DNA of 64,000 nt from Tomocerus qinae (Eukaryota > Arthropoda > Collembola > Entomobryomorpha > Tomoceridae): the NCBI GenBank assembly GCA_020055645.1, contig CM034546.1, forward strand, positions 32,798,001 to 32,862,000, in the 5' to 3' direction. Numbering within the stretch: position 1 is the first letter of the stretch; each line of letters starts with the position of its first letter. Of this stretch, positions 1 to 11,893 are shown one piece after another. The notes beneath the pieces are model-generated. The model ran no database searches. It was given only the letters and a program-made list of their open reading frames with translations, and was not told where the DNA came from. The position numbers were made by a program, and so were the translations under genes.

Positions 1-1745
1 GATATGTATGTTGATGCATCGGAAAAATTTTCCCGCCCTAAACACTACAAAATATTATAGTATCGGCATCAAGTAACATGCCCTCTTTGTTATTATGTTG
101 GTTACAAAAATACCCCCACCCCAAAATCTCAAGATATTTTGAATTTTGTGATTTTTGTATGGAAGTGTGATATGTATGTTGATGCATCGGAAAAATTTTC
201 CCGCCCTAAACAGGACAAACTAATATAGTAGCGACATCAAGCAACATGCCCACTTTGTTATTATGTTGGTTAGAAAAATACCCCCACCCCAAAATCTCAA
301 GATATTTTGAATTTTGTATGGAAGTGTGATATACATTTTGATGCATCGGAAAAATTTCTTCGCCCTACACAGGACAAACTATTATAGTAGCGGCATCAAG
401 TAACATGCCCTCTTTGTTAATATGTTGGTTAGAAAAATACCCCCACCCCAAAATCTCAAGATATTTTGAATTTTGTGATTTTTGTATGGAAGTGAGATAT
501 GTATGTTGATGCATCGGAAAAATTTTCCCGCCCTAAACAGGACAAACTATAATATTAGCGGCATCAAGTAACTTGCCCTCTTTGTTATTATGTTGGTTAG
601 AAAATACCCCCACCTCAAAATCTCAAGATAATCTGAAGTTTGTGATTTTTGTATGGAAGTGTGATATGTAGGTTGATGCATCGGAAAAATTTTGCCGCCC
701 TAAACAAGACAAACTATAATAGTAGCGGCATTAAGTAACATGCCCTCTTTGTTATTATGTTGGTTAGAAAATACCCCCACCCCAAAATCTCAAGATATTT
801 TGAATTTTGTGATTTTTGTATGGAAGTGTGATATGTATGTTGATGCATCGGAAAAATTTTCCCGCCCTAAACACTACAAAATATTATAGTATCGGCATCA
901 AGTAACATGCCCTCTTTGTTATTATGTTGGTTAGAAAAATGCCTCTACCCTAAAATCTCAAGATATTTTGAATTCTGTGATTTTTGAATGGAAGTGTGAT
1001 ATGTATGTTAATGCATCGGAAAAAATTTCCCGCCCTAAACAGGACAAACTATTATAGTAGCGACATCAAGTAACATGCTCTCTTTGTTATTATGTTGGTT
1101 AGAAAAAATTACCCCCATTCCAAAATCTCAAGATTATCTGATGTTTGTGATTTTTGTATGGAAGTGTGATATGTATGTTGATGCATCGGAAAAATTTTCC
1201 CGCCCTAAACAGGACAAACTATTATGTTAGCGACATCAAGTAACATGCCCTCTTTGTTATTATGTTGGTTAGAAAAATACCCCCACCTCAAAATCTCAAG
1301 ATAATCTGAAGTTTGTGATTTTTGTATGGAAGTGTTATATGCATGTTAATGCATCGGAAAAAATTTCCCGCCCTAAACAGGACAAACTATTATAGTAGCG
1401 ACATCAAGTAACATGCCCTCTTTGTTATTATGTTGGGTAGAAAAGTGCCCCTACCCCAAAATCTGAAGATATTTTGAAATTTGTGATTTTTATGGAAGTG
1501 TGATATGAACGTAGATGCATCGCAAAAATTTTCCCGCCCTAAACAGGACAAACTATTATAGTAGCGGCATCAAGTAACATGCCCTCTTTGTTATTATGTT
1601 GGTTAGAAAAATACCCCCACCCCAAAATCCCAAGATATTTTGAATTTTGTGATTTTTGTATGGAAGTGTGATATGCATTTTGATGCATCGGAAAAATTTT
1701 CCCGCCCTAAACAGGACAAGCTATTATAGTAGCGGCATCAAGTAA
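1..1745 (+). repeat. Satellite block repeated 3.83 kb downstream (copy 1)
   Basis: The monomer order and private variants here reappear from 3834 to about 5578. Shared markers include TTGGTTACAAAAATACCC in the first monomer, GAAAAATTTCTTCGCCCTAC near 350, GCCGCCC near 690 and ACAAGCTATTATAG at 1716/5551. The offset is about 3,833-3,835 bp (some 23 monomers). Differences are a few single-base changes and indels. The match ends near 1746, where this copy switches to a different monomer type. Confidence 0.85.
29..37 (+). promoter_or_regulatory. E2F-type consensus motif TTTCCCGCC, repeated once per main-type monomer
   Basis: TTTCCCGCC matches the known E2F/DP binding consensus (TTTSSCGC). It recurs at the same place in nearly every main-type satellite monomer of all three arrays, and is lost in the variant type where the sequence reads TTTTCCCAAGTGAAC. 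The match is seen directly; protein binding is not shown and may not occur. Confidence 0.35.
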
Positions 1746-2010
1746 CATGCACTCTTTCTTATGGTGTTGGTTAGAAAAATACCCCCACCCCAAAATCTCA
1801 AGATATTTTGAATTTTGTGATTTTTGTATGGAAGTGTGATATGTATGTTAATGCATCGGAAAAATTTTCCCGCCCAAAAAAAGGCAATATATTGCGGTAG
1901 TGACTTAAGGTAACATGCACTCTTTGTTATTATGTTGGTTAGAAAAGTACCCACACCCCAAAATCTCAAGATATTTTGAATTTTGTGATTTTTGTATGGA
2001 AGTGTGATAT
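1746..2010 (+). repeat. Variant-C satellite tract shared with the inverted arrays
   Basis: This short tract carries CTTATGGTGTTGG (near 1758) and a GC-poor segment with AAGGCAATATATTGCGGTAG (near 1880). Its reverse complement appears at 25150-25310, 26515-26690 and 27355-27520, in the inverted arrays. I saw it nowhere else in the 17-kb array. It looks like a patch of the other array's sequence. Confidence 0.8.
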
Positions 2011-3833
2011 GCATTTTGATGCATCGGAAAAATTTTCCCGCCCTAAAAAGGACAAACTATTATAGTAGCGGCATCAAATAACATGCCCTCTTTGGTACTA
2101 TGTTGGTTAGAAAAATACCCTCACCTCAAAATCTCAAGATAATCTGAAGTTTGTGATTTTTGTATGGAAGTGTGATATGTATGTTGATGCATCGGAAAAA
2201 TTTTCCCGCCCTAAACACTACAAAATATTATAGTATCGGCATCAAGTAACATGCCCTCTTTGTTATTATGTTGGTTACAAAAATACCCCCACCCCAAAAT
2301 CTCAAGATATTTTGAATTTTGTGATTTTTGTATGGAAGTGTGATATGTATGTTGATGCATCGGAAAAATTTTCCCGCCCTAAACAGGACAAACTAATATA
2401 GTAGCGACATCAAGCAACATGCCCACTTTGTTATTATGTTGGTTAGAAAAATACCCCCACCCCAAAATCTCAAGATATTTTGAATTTTGTATGGAAGTGT
2501 GATATACATTTTGATGCATCGGAAAAAATTTTCCCGCCCTACACAGGACAAACTATTATAGTAGCGGCATCAAGTAACATGCCCTCTTTGTTAATATGTT
2601 GGAAATACCCCCACCCCAAAATCTCAAGATATTTTGAATTTTGTGATTTTTGTATGGAAGTGTGATATGTATGTAAATGCATCGGAAAAATTTTCTCGCC
2701 CTAAACAGGACAAACTGTTATAGTAGCAACATCAAGTAACATGCCCTCTTTGTTATTATGTTGGGTAGAAAAGTACCTCTACCAAAATCTCAAGATATTT
2801 TGAATTTTGTGATTTTTGTATGGAAGTGTGATATGAATGTAAATGCATCGGAAAAATTTTCCCGCCTTAAACAGGACAAACTATTATAGTAGCGACATCA
2901 AGTAACATGCCCTCTTTGTTATTATGTTGGTTAAAAATATACCTTTACCCCAAAATCTCAAGATATTTTGAATTTTGTGATTTTTGTATAGAAGTGTGAT
3001 ATGAATGTAGATGCATCGGAGAAATTTTCCCGCCCTAAACAGGACAAACTAATATAGTAGCGACATCAAGCAACATGCCCACTTTGTTATTATGTTGGTT
3101 AAAAATATACCTTTACCCCAAAATCTCAAGATATTTTGAATTTTGTGATTTTTGTATAGAAGTGTGATATGAATGTAGATGCATCGGAAAAACTTTCCCG
3201 CCCTAAACAGGACAAACTATTATGGTAGCGGCATAAAGTAACATGCCCTCTTTGTTATTATGTTGGTAAGAAAAATACCCCTACCCCAAAATCTCAAGAT
3301 ATTTTGAATTTTGTGATTTTTGTATGGAAGTGTGATATGAATGTAAATGCATCGGAAAAATTTTCCCGCCCTAAACAGGACAAACTTTTATAGTAGCGAC
3401 ATCAAGTAACATGCCCTCTTTGTTATTATGTTGGGTAGAAAAGTACCCCACAAAATCTCAAGATATTTTGAATTTTGTGATTTTTGTATGGAAGTGTGAT
3501 ATGAATGTAAATGCATCGGAAAAATTTTCCCGCCCTAAACAGGACAAACTATTATAGTAGCGACATCAAGTAACATGCCCTCTTTGTTATTATGTTGGGT
3601 AGGAAAGTACCCCCACCCTAAAATCTCAAGATATTTTGAATTTTGTGATTTTTGTATGGAAGTGTGATATGCATTTTGATGCATCGGAAAAATTTTCCCG
3701 CCCTAAAAAGGACAAACTATTATAGTAGCGGCATCAAATAACATGCCCTCTTTGGTACTATGTTGGTTAGAAAAATACCCTCACCTCAAAATCTCAAGAT
3801 AATCTGAAGTTTGTGATTTTTGTATGGAAGTGT

Positions 3834-5578
3834 GATATGTATGTTGATGCATCGGAAAAATTTTCCCGCCCTAAACACTACAAAATATTATAGTATCGGC
3901 ATCAAGTAACATGCCCTCTTTGTTATTATGTTGGTTACAAAAATACCCCCACCCCAAAATCTCAAGATATTTTGAATTTTGTGATTTTTGTATGGAAGTG
4001 TGATATGTATGTTGATGCATCGGAAAAATTTTCCCGCCCTAAACAGGACAAACTAATATAGTAGCGACATCAAGCAACATGCCCACTTTGTTATTATGTT
4101 GGTTAGAAAATACTCCCCACCCCAAAATCTCAAGATATTTTGAATTTTGTATGGAAGTGTGATATACATTTTGATGCATCGGAAAAATTTCTTCGCCCTA
4201 CACAGGACAAACTATTATAGTAGCGGCATCAAGTAACATGCCCTCTTTGTTAATATGTTGGTTAGAAAAATACCCCCACCCCAAAATCTCAAGATATTTT
4301 GAATTTTGTGATTTTTGTATGGAAGTGAGATATGTATGTTGATGCATCGGAAAAATTTTCCCGCCCTAAACAGGACAAACTATAATATTAGCGGCATCAA
4401 GTAACTTGCCCTCTTTGTTATTATGTTGGTTAGAAAAATACCCCCACCTCAAAATCTCAAGATAATCTGAAGTTTGTGATTTTTGTATGGAAGTGTGATA
4501 TGTAGGTTGATGCATCGGAAAAATTTTGCCGCCCTAAACAAGACAAACTATAATAGTAGCGGCATTAAGTAACATGCCCTCTTTGTTATTATGTTGGTTA
4601 GAAAAATACCCCCACCCCAAAATCTCAAGATATTTTGAATTTTGTGATTTTTGTATGGAAGTGTGATATGTATGTTGATGCATCGGAAAAATTTTCCCGC
4701 CCTAAACACTACAAAATATTATAGTATCGGCATCAAGTAACATGCCCTCTTTGTTATTATGTTGGTTAGAAAAATGCCTCTACCCTAAAATCTCAAGATA
4801 TTTTGAATTCTGTGATTTTTGAATGGAAGTGTGATATGTATGTTAATGCATCGGAAAAAATTTCCCGCCCTAAACAGGACAAACTATTATAGTAGCGACA
4901 TCAAGTAACATGCTCTCTTTGTTATTATGTTGGTTAGAAAAAATTACCCCCATTCCAAAATCTCAAGATTATCTGATGTTTGTGATTTTTGTATGGAAGT
5001 GTGATATGTATGTTGATGCATCGGAAAAATTTTCCCGCCCTAAACAGGACAAACTATTATAGTAGCGACATCAAGTAACATGCCCTCTTTGTTATTATGT
5101 TGGTTAGAAAAATACCCCCACCTCAAAATCTCAAGATAATCTGAAGTTTGTGATTTTTGTATGGAAGTGTTATATGCATGTTAATGCATCGGAAAAAATT
5201 TCCCGCCCTAAACAGGACAAACTATTATAGTAGCGACATCAAGTAACATGCCCTCTTTGTTATTATGTTGGGTAGAAAAGTGCCCCTACCCCAAAATCTG
5301 AAGATATTTTGAAATTTGTGATTTTTATGGAAGTGTGATATGAACGTAGATGCATCGCAAAAATTTTCCCGCCCTAAACAGGACAAACTATTATAGTAGC
5401 GGCATCAAGTAACATGCCCTCTTTGTTATTATGTTGGTTAGAAAAATACCCCCACCCCAAAATCCCAAGATATTTTGAATTTTGTGATTTTTGTATGGAA
5501 GTGTGATATGCATTTTGATGCATCGGAAAAATTTTCCCGCCCTAAACAGGACAAGCTATTATAGTAGCGGCATCAAGT
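3834..5578 (+). repeat. Satellite block repeated from 1-1745 (copy 2)
   Basis: Second copy of the ten-monomer block at 1-1745, nearly identical in monomer order and private variants. Its first monomers also occur at 2174-2590, and the preceding monomer (2010-2173, AAATAACATGCCCTCTTTGG) recurs at 3671-3833, so this junction has been copied at least twice. Confidence 0.85.
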
Positions 5579-5675
5579 AACATGCCCTCTTTGTTATTAT
5601 GTTGGTTAGAAAAATACCCCCACCCCAAAATCTCAAGATATTTTGAATTTTGTGATTTTTGTATGGAAGTGTGAT

Positions 5676-6575
5676 ATGTATGTTGATGCATCGGAAAAAT
5701 TTTCCCGCCCTAAACACTACAAAATATTATAGTATCGGCATCAAGTAACATGCCCTCTTTGTTATTATGTTGGTTAGAAAAATGCCTCTACCCTAAAATC
5801 TCAAGATATTTTGAATTCTGTGATTTTTGAATGGAAGTGTGATATGTATGTTAATGCATCGGAAAAAATTTCCCGCCCTAAACAGGACAAACTATTATAG
5901 TAGCGACATCAAGTAACATGCTCTCTTTGTTATTATGTTGGTTAGAAAAAATTACCCCCATTCCAAAATCTCAAGATTATCTGATGTTTGTGATTTTTGT
6001 ATGGAAGTGTGATATGTATGTTGATGCATCGGAAAAATTTTCCCGCCCTAAACAGGACAAACTATTATGTTAGCGACATCAAGTAACATGCCCTCTTTGT
6101 TATTATGTTGGTTAGAAAAATACCCCCACCTCAAAATCTCAAGATAATCTGAAGTTTGTGATTTTTGTATGGAAGTGTTATATGCATGTTAATGCATCGG
6201 AAAAAATTTCCCGCCCTAAACAGGACAAACTATTATAATAGCGACATCAAGTAACATGCCCTCTTTGTTATTATGTTGGGTATAAAAGTGCCCCTACCCC
6301 AAAATCTGAAGATATTTTGAAATTTGTGATTTTTATGGAAGTGTGATATGAACGTAGATGCATCGCAAAAATTTTCCCGCCCTAAACAGGACAAACTATT
6401 ATAGTAGCGGCATCAAGTAACATGCCCTCTTTGTTATTATGTTGGTTAGAAAAATACCCCCACCCCAAAATCCCAAGATATTTTGAATTTTGTGATTTTT
6501 GTATGGAAGTGTGATATGCATTTTGATGCATCGGAAAAATTTTCCCGCCCTAAACAGGACAAGCTATTATAGTAG
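5676..6575 (+). repeat. Six-monomer satellite block copied from about 4665-5575
   Basis: The variants AAATGCCTCTACCCTA, GAAAAAATTACCCCCATTCC, GAACGTAGATGCATCGCAAA and ACAAGCTATTATAG follow in the same order as in the preceding kilobase; ACAAGC lies at 5551 and 6559, an offset of 1,008 bp, exactly six 168-bp units. This is a local tandem duplication within the array. Confidence 0.8.
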
Positions 6576-7189
6576 CGGCATCAAGTAACATGCCCTCTTT
6601 GTTAATATGTTGGTTAGAAAAATACCCCCACCCCAAAATCTCAAGATATTTTGAATTTTGTGATTTTTGTATGGAAGTGAGATATGTATGTTGATGCATC
6701 GGAAAAATTTTCCCGCCCTAAACAGGACAAACTATAATATTAGCGGCATCAAGTAACTTGCCCTCTTTGTTATTATGTTGGTTAGAAAAATACCCCCACC
6801 TCAAAATCTCAAGATAATCTGAAGTTTGTGATTTTTGTCTGGAAGTGTGATATGTAGGTTGATGCATCGGAAAAATTTTCCCGCCCTAAACAAGACAAAC
6901 TATTATAGTAGCGGCATTAAGTAACATGCCCTCTTTGTTATTATGTTGGTTAGAAAAATACCCCCACCCAAAAAATCTCAAGATATTTTGAATTTTGTGA
7001 TTTTTGTATGGAAGTGTGATATGTATGTTGATGCATCGGAAAAATTTTCCCGCCCTAAACACTACAAAATATTATAGTAGCGGCATCAAGTAACATGCCC
7101 TCTTTGTTATTATGTTGGTTAGAAAAATACCTGTACCCTAAAATCTCAAGATATTTTGAATTCTGTGATTTTTGAATGGAAGTGTGATA

Positions 7190-10100
7190 TGTATGTTAAT
7201 GCATCGGAAAAAATTTCCCGCCCTAAACAGGACAAACAATTATAGTAGCGACATCAAGTAACATGCCCTCTTTGTTATTATGTTGGTTAGAAAAATACCC
7301 CCACCTCAAAATCTCAAGATAATCTGAAGTTTGTGATTTTTGTATGGAAGTGTGATATGTATGTTGAAGCTTTGGAAAAAATTTCCCGCCCTAAACAGGA
7401 CAAACTATTATAGTATCGACATCAAGTAACATGCCCTCTTTGTTATTATGTTGGGTAGAAAAGTGCCCCCACCCCAAAATCTGAAGATATTTTGAAATTT
7501 GTGATTTTTATGGAAGTGTGATATGAACGTAGATGCATCGGAAAAATTTTCCCGCCCTAAACAGGACAAACTATTATAGTTGCGGCATCAAGTAACATGC
7601 CCTCTTTGTTAATATGTTGGTTAGAAAAATACCCCCACCCCAAAATCTCAAGATATTTTGAATTTTGTGATTTTTGTATGGAAGTGAGATATGTATGTTG
7701 ATGCATCGGAAAAATTTTCCCGCCCTAAACAGGACAAACTATAATATTAGCGGCATCAAGTAACTTGCCCTCTTTGTTATTATGTTGGTTAGAAAAATAC
7801 CCCCACCTCAAAATCTCAAGATAATCTGAAGTTTGTGATTTTTGTATGGAAGTGTGATATGTAGGTTGATGCATCGGAAAAATTTTCCAGCCCTAAACAA
7901 GACAAACTATAATAGTAGCGGCATTAAGTAACATGCCCTCTTTGTTATTATGTTGGTTAGAAAAATACCCCCACCCCAAAATCTCAAGATATTTTGAATT
8001 TTGTGATTTTTGTATGGAAGTGTGATATGTATGTTGATGCATCGGAAAAATTTTCCCGCCCTAAACACTACAAAATATTATAATAGCGGCATCAAGTAAC
8101 ATGCCCTCTTTGTTATTATGTTGGTTAGAAAAATACCTCTACCCTAAAATCTCAAGATATTTTGAATTCTGTGATTTTTGAATGGAAGTGTGATATGTAT
8201 GTTAATGCATCGGAAAAAATTTCCCGCCCTAAACAGGACAAACTATTATAGTACCGACATCAAGTAACATGCTCTCTTTGTTATTATGTTGGTTAGAAAA
8301 AATTACCCCCATTCCAAAATCTCAAGATAGTCTGATGTTTGTGATTTTTGTATGGAAGTGTGATATGTATGTTGATGCATCAGAAAAAATTTCCCGCCCT
8401 AAACAGCACAAACTATTATGTTAGCGACATCAAGTAACATGCCCTCTTTGTTATTATGTTGGTTAGAAAAATACCCCCACCTCAAAATCTCAAGATAATC
8501 TGAAGTTTGTGATTTTTGTATGGAAGTGTGATATGTATGTTGACGCATCGGAAAAATTTTCCCAAGTGAACTAAAGTAAACCATATCCGTAAACACTCAA
8601 GTAACATGCTCTCTTTCGTATGGTGGTAGATAGAAAAATACCCCCACCCCAAAATCTCAAGATATTTTGAATTTTGTGATTTTTGTATGGAAGTGAGATA
8701 TGATGTATGTTGATGCATCGGAAAAATTTTCCCGCCCTAAACAGGACAAACTATAATATTAGCGGCATCAAGTAACTTGCCCTCTTTGTTATTATGTTGG
8801 TTAGAAACACACCCCCACCTCAAAATCTCAAGATAATCTGAAGTTTGTGATTTTTGTATGGAAGTGTGATATGTAGGTTGATGCATCGGAAAAATTTTCC
8901 CGCCCTAAACAAGACAAACTATAATAGTAGCGGCATTAAGTAACATGCCCTCTTTGTTATTATGTTGGTTAGAAAAATACCCCCACCCCAAAATCTCAAG
9001 ATATTTTGAATTTTGTGATTTTTGTATGGAAGTGTGATATGTATGTTGATGCATCGGAAAAATTTTCCCGCCCTAAACACTACAAAATATTATAGTAGCG
9101 GCATCAAGTAACATGCCCTCTTTGTCATTATGTTGGTTAGAAAAATACCTGTACCCTAAAATCTCAAGATATTTTGAATTCTGTGATTTTTGAATGGAAG
9201 TGTGATATGTATGTTAATGCATCGGAAAAAATTTCCCGCCCTAAACAGGACAAACTATTATAGTAGCGACATCAAGTAACATGCTCTCTTTGTTATTATG
9301 TTGGTTAGAAAAAATTACCCCCATTCCAAAATCTCAAGATAATCTGATGTTTGTGATTTTTGTATGGAAGTGTGATATGTATGTTGATGCATCGGAAAAA
9401 TTTTCCCGCCCTAAACAGGACAAACTATTATGTTAGCGACATCAAGTAACATGCCCTCTTTGTTATTATGTTGGTTAGAAAAATACCCCCACCTCAAAAT
9501 CTCAAGATAATCTGAAGTTTGTGATTTTTGTATGGAAGTGTGATATGTATGTTGATGCATCGGAAAAAATTTCCCGCCCTAAACAGGACAAACTATTATA
9601 GTAGCGACATCAAGTAACATGCCCTCTTTGTTATTATGTTGGGTAGAAAAGTGCCCCCACCCCAAAATCTGAAGATATTTTGAAATTTGTGATTTTTATG
9701 GAAGTGTGATATGAACGTAGATGCATCGCAAAAATTTTCCCGCCCTAAACAGGACAAACTATTATAGTAGCGGCATCAAGTAACATGCCCTCTTTGTTAT
9801 TATGTTGGTTAGAAAAATACCCCCACCCCAAAATCCCAAGATATTTTGAATTTTGTGATTTTTGTATGGAAGTGTGATATGCATTTTGATGCATCGGAAA
9901 AATTTTCCCGCCCTAAACAGGACAAACTATTATAGTAGCGGCATCAAGTAACATGCCCTCTTTGTTAATATGTTGGTTAGAAAAATACCCCCACCCCAAA
10001 ATCTCAAGATATTTTGAATTTTGTGATTTTTGTATGGAAGTGAGATATGTATGTTGATGCATCGGAAAAATTTTCCCGCCCTAAACAGGACAAACTATAA

Positions 10101-11090
10101 TATTAGCGGCATCAAGTAACTTGCCCTCTTTGTTATTATGTTGGTTAGAAAAAATTACCCCATTCCAAAATCTCAAGATAATCTGATGTTTGTGATTTTT
10201 GTATGGAAGTGTGATATGTATGTTGATGCATCGGAAAAATTTTCCCGCCCTAAACAGGACAAACTATTATGTTAGCGACATCAAGTAACATGCCCTCTTT
10301 GTTATTATGTTGGTTAGAAAAATACCCCCACCTCAAAATCTCAAGATAATCTGAAGTTTGTGATTTTTGTATGGAAGTGTGATATGTATGTTGACGCATC
10401 GGAAAAATTTTCCCAAGTGAACTAAAGTAAACCATATCCGTAAACACATCAAGTAACATGCTCTCTTTCGTATGGTGGTAGATAGAAAAATACCCCCACC
10501 CCAAAATCTCAAGATATTTTGAATTTTGTGATTTTTGTATGGAAGTGAGATATGTATGTTGATGCATCGGAAAATTTTCCCGCCCTAAACAGGACAAACT
10601 ATAATATTAGCGGCATCAAGTAACTTGCCCTCTTTGTTATTATGTTGGTTAGAAAAATACCCCACCTCAAAATCTCAAGATAATCTGAAGTTTGTGATTT
10701 TTGTATGGAAGTGTGATATGTAGGTTGATGCATCGGAAAAATTTTCCCGCCCTAAACAAGACAAACTATAATAGTAGCGGCATTAAGTAACATGCCCTCT
10801 TTGTTATTATGTTGGTTAGAAAAATACCCCCACCCCAAAATCTCAAGATATTTTGAATTTTGTGATTTTTGTATGGAAGTGTGATATGTATGTTGATGCA
10901 TCGGAAAAATTTTCCCGCCCTAAACACTACAAAATATTATAGTAGCGGCATCAAGTCACATGCCCTCTTTGTTATTATGTTGGTTAGAAAAATACCTGTA
11001 CCCTAAAATCTCAAGATATTTTGAATTCTGTGATTTTTGAATGGAAGTGTGATATGTATGTTAATGCATCGGAAAAAATTTCCCGCCCTA
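7190..11090 (+). repeat. 4.70-kb higher-order satellite repeat, first copy
   Basis: This 3.9-kb stretch recurs at 11894-15790 with a constant offset of 4,703-4,704 bp, that is 28 monomers. Anchors are the rare variant GAAGCTTTGG (7365 and 12069), the AAGTGAACTAAAGTAAACC monomers (8563/13266 and 10410/15116) and the GTCACATGCC change near 10955/15659. Divergence between copies is a few single-base changes and indels. Confidence 0.88.
8563..8597 (+). repeat. Variant-B satellite segment (AAGTGAACTAAAGTAAACC type)
   Basis: In this monomer type the ~35 bp that normally read CGCCCTAAACAGGACAAAC onward are replaced by an unrelated stretch beginning AAGTGAACTAAAGTAAACC. The same segment is at 10410, 13266, 15116 and 17127 in this array, that is only five of about 103 monomers, with steps of about 11, 17, 11 and 12 units. 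In the inverted array at 26412-28936 related segments occur in about six of fifteen monomers. The replacement removes the E2F-like motif. Confidence 0.85.
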
Positions 11091-11893
11091 AACAGGACAA
11101 ACTATTATAGTATCGACATCAAGTAACATGCCCTCTTTGTTATTATGTTGGGTAGAAAAGTGCCCCCACCCCAAAATCTGAAGATATTTTGAAATTTGTG
11201 ATTTTTATGGAAGTGTGATATGAACGTAGATGCATCGCAAAAATTTTCCCGCCCTAAACAGGACAAACTATTATAGTAGCGGCATCAAGTAACATGCCCT
11301 CTTTGTTATTATGTTGGTTAGAAAAATACCCCCACCCCAAAATCCCAAGATATTTTGAATTTTGTGATTTTTGTATGGAAATGTGATATGCATTTTGATG
11401 CATCGGAAAAATTTTCCCGCCCTAAACAGGACAAACTATTATAGTAGCGGCATCAAGTAACATGCCCTCTTTGTTAATATGTTGGTTAGAAAAATACCCC
11501 CACCCCAAAATCTCAAGATATTTTGAATTTTGTGATTTTTGTATGGAAGTGAGATATGTATGTTGATGCATCGGAAAAATTTTCCCGCCCTAAACAGGAC
11601 AAACTATAATATTAGCGGCATCAAGTAACTTGCCCTCTTTGTTATTATGTTGGTTAGAAAAATACCCCCACCTCAAAATCTCAAGATAATCTGAAGTTTG
11701 TGATTTTTGTATGGAAGTGTGATATGTAGGTTGATGCATCGGAAAAATTTTCCCGCCCTAAACAAGACAAACTATAATAGTAGCGGCATTAAGTAACATG
11801 CCCTCTTTGTTATTATGTTGGTTAGAAAAATACCCCCACCCCAAAATCTCAAGATATTTTGAATTTTGTGATTTTTGTATGGAAGTGTGATAT

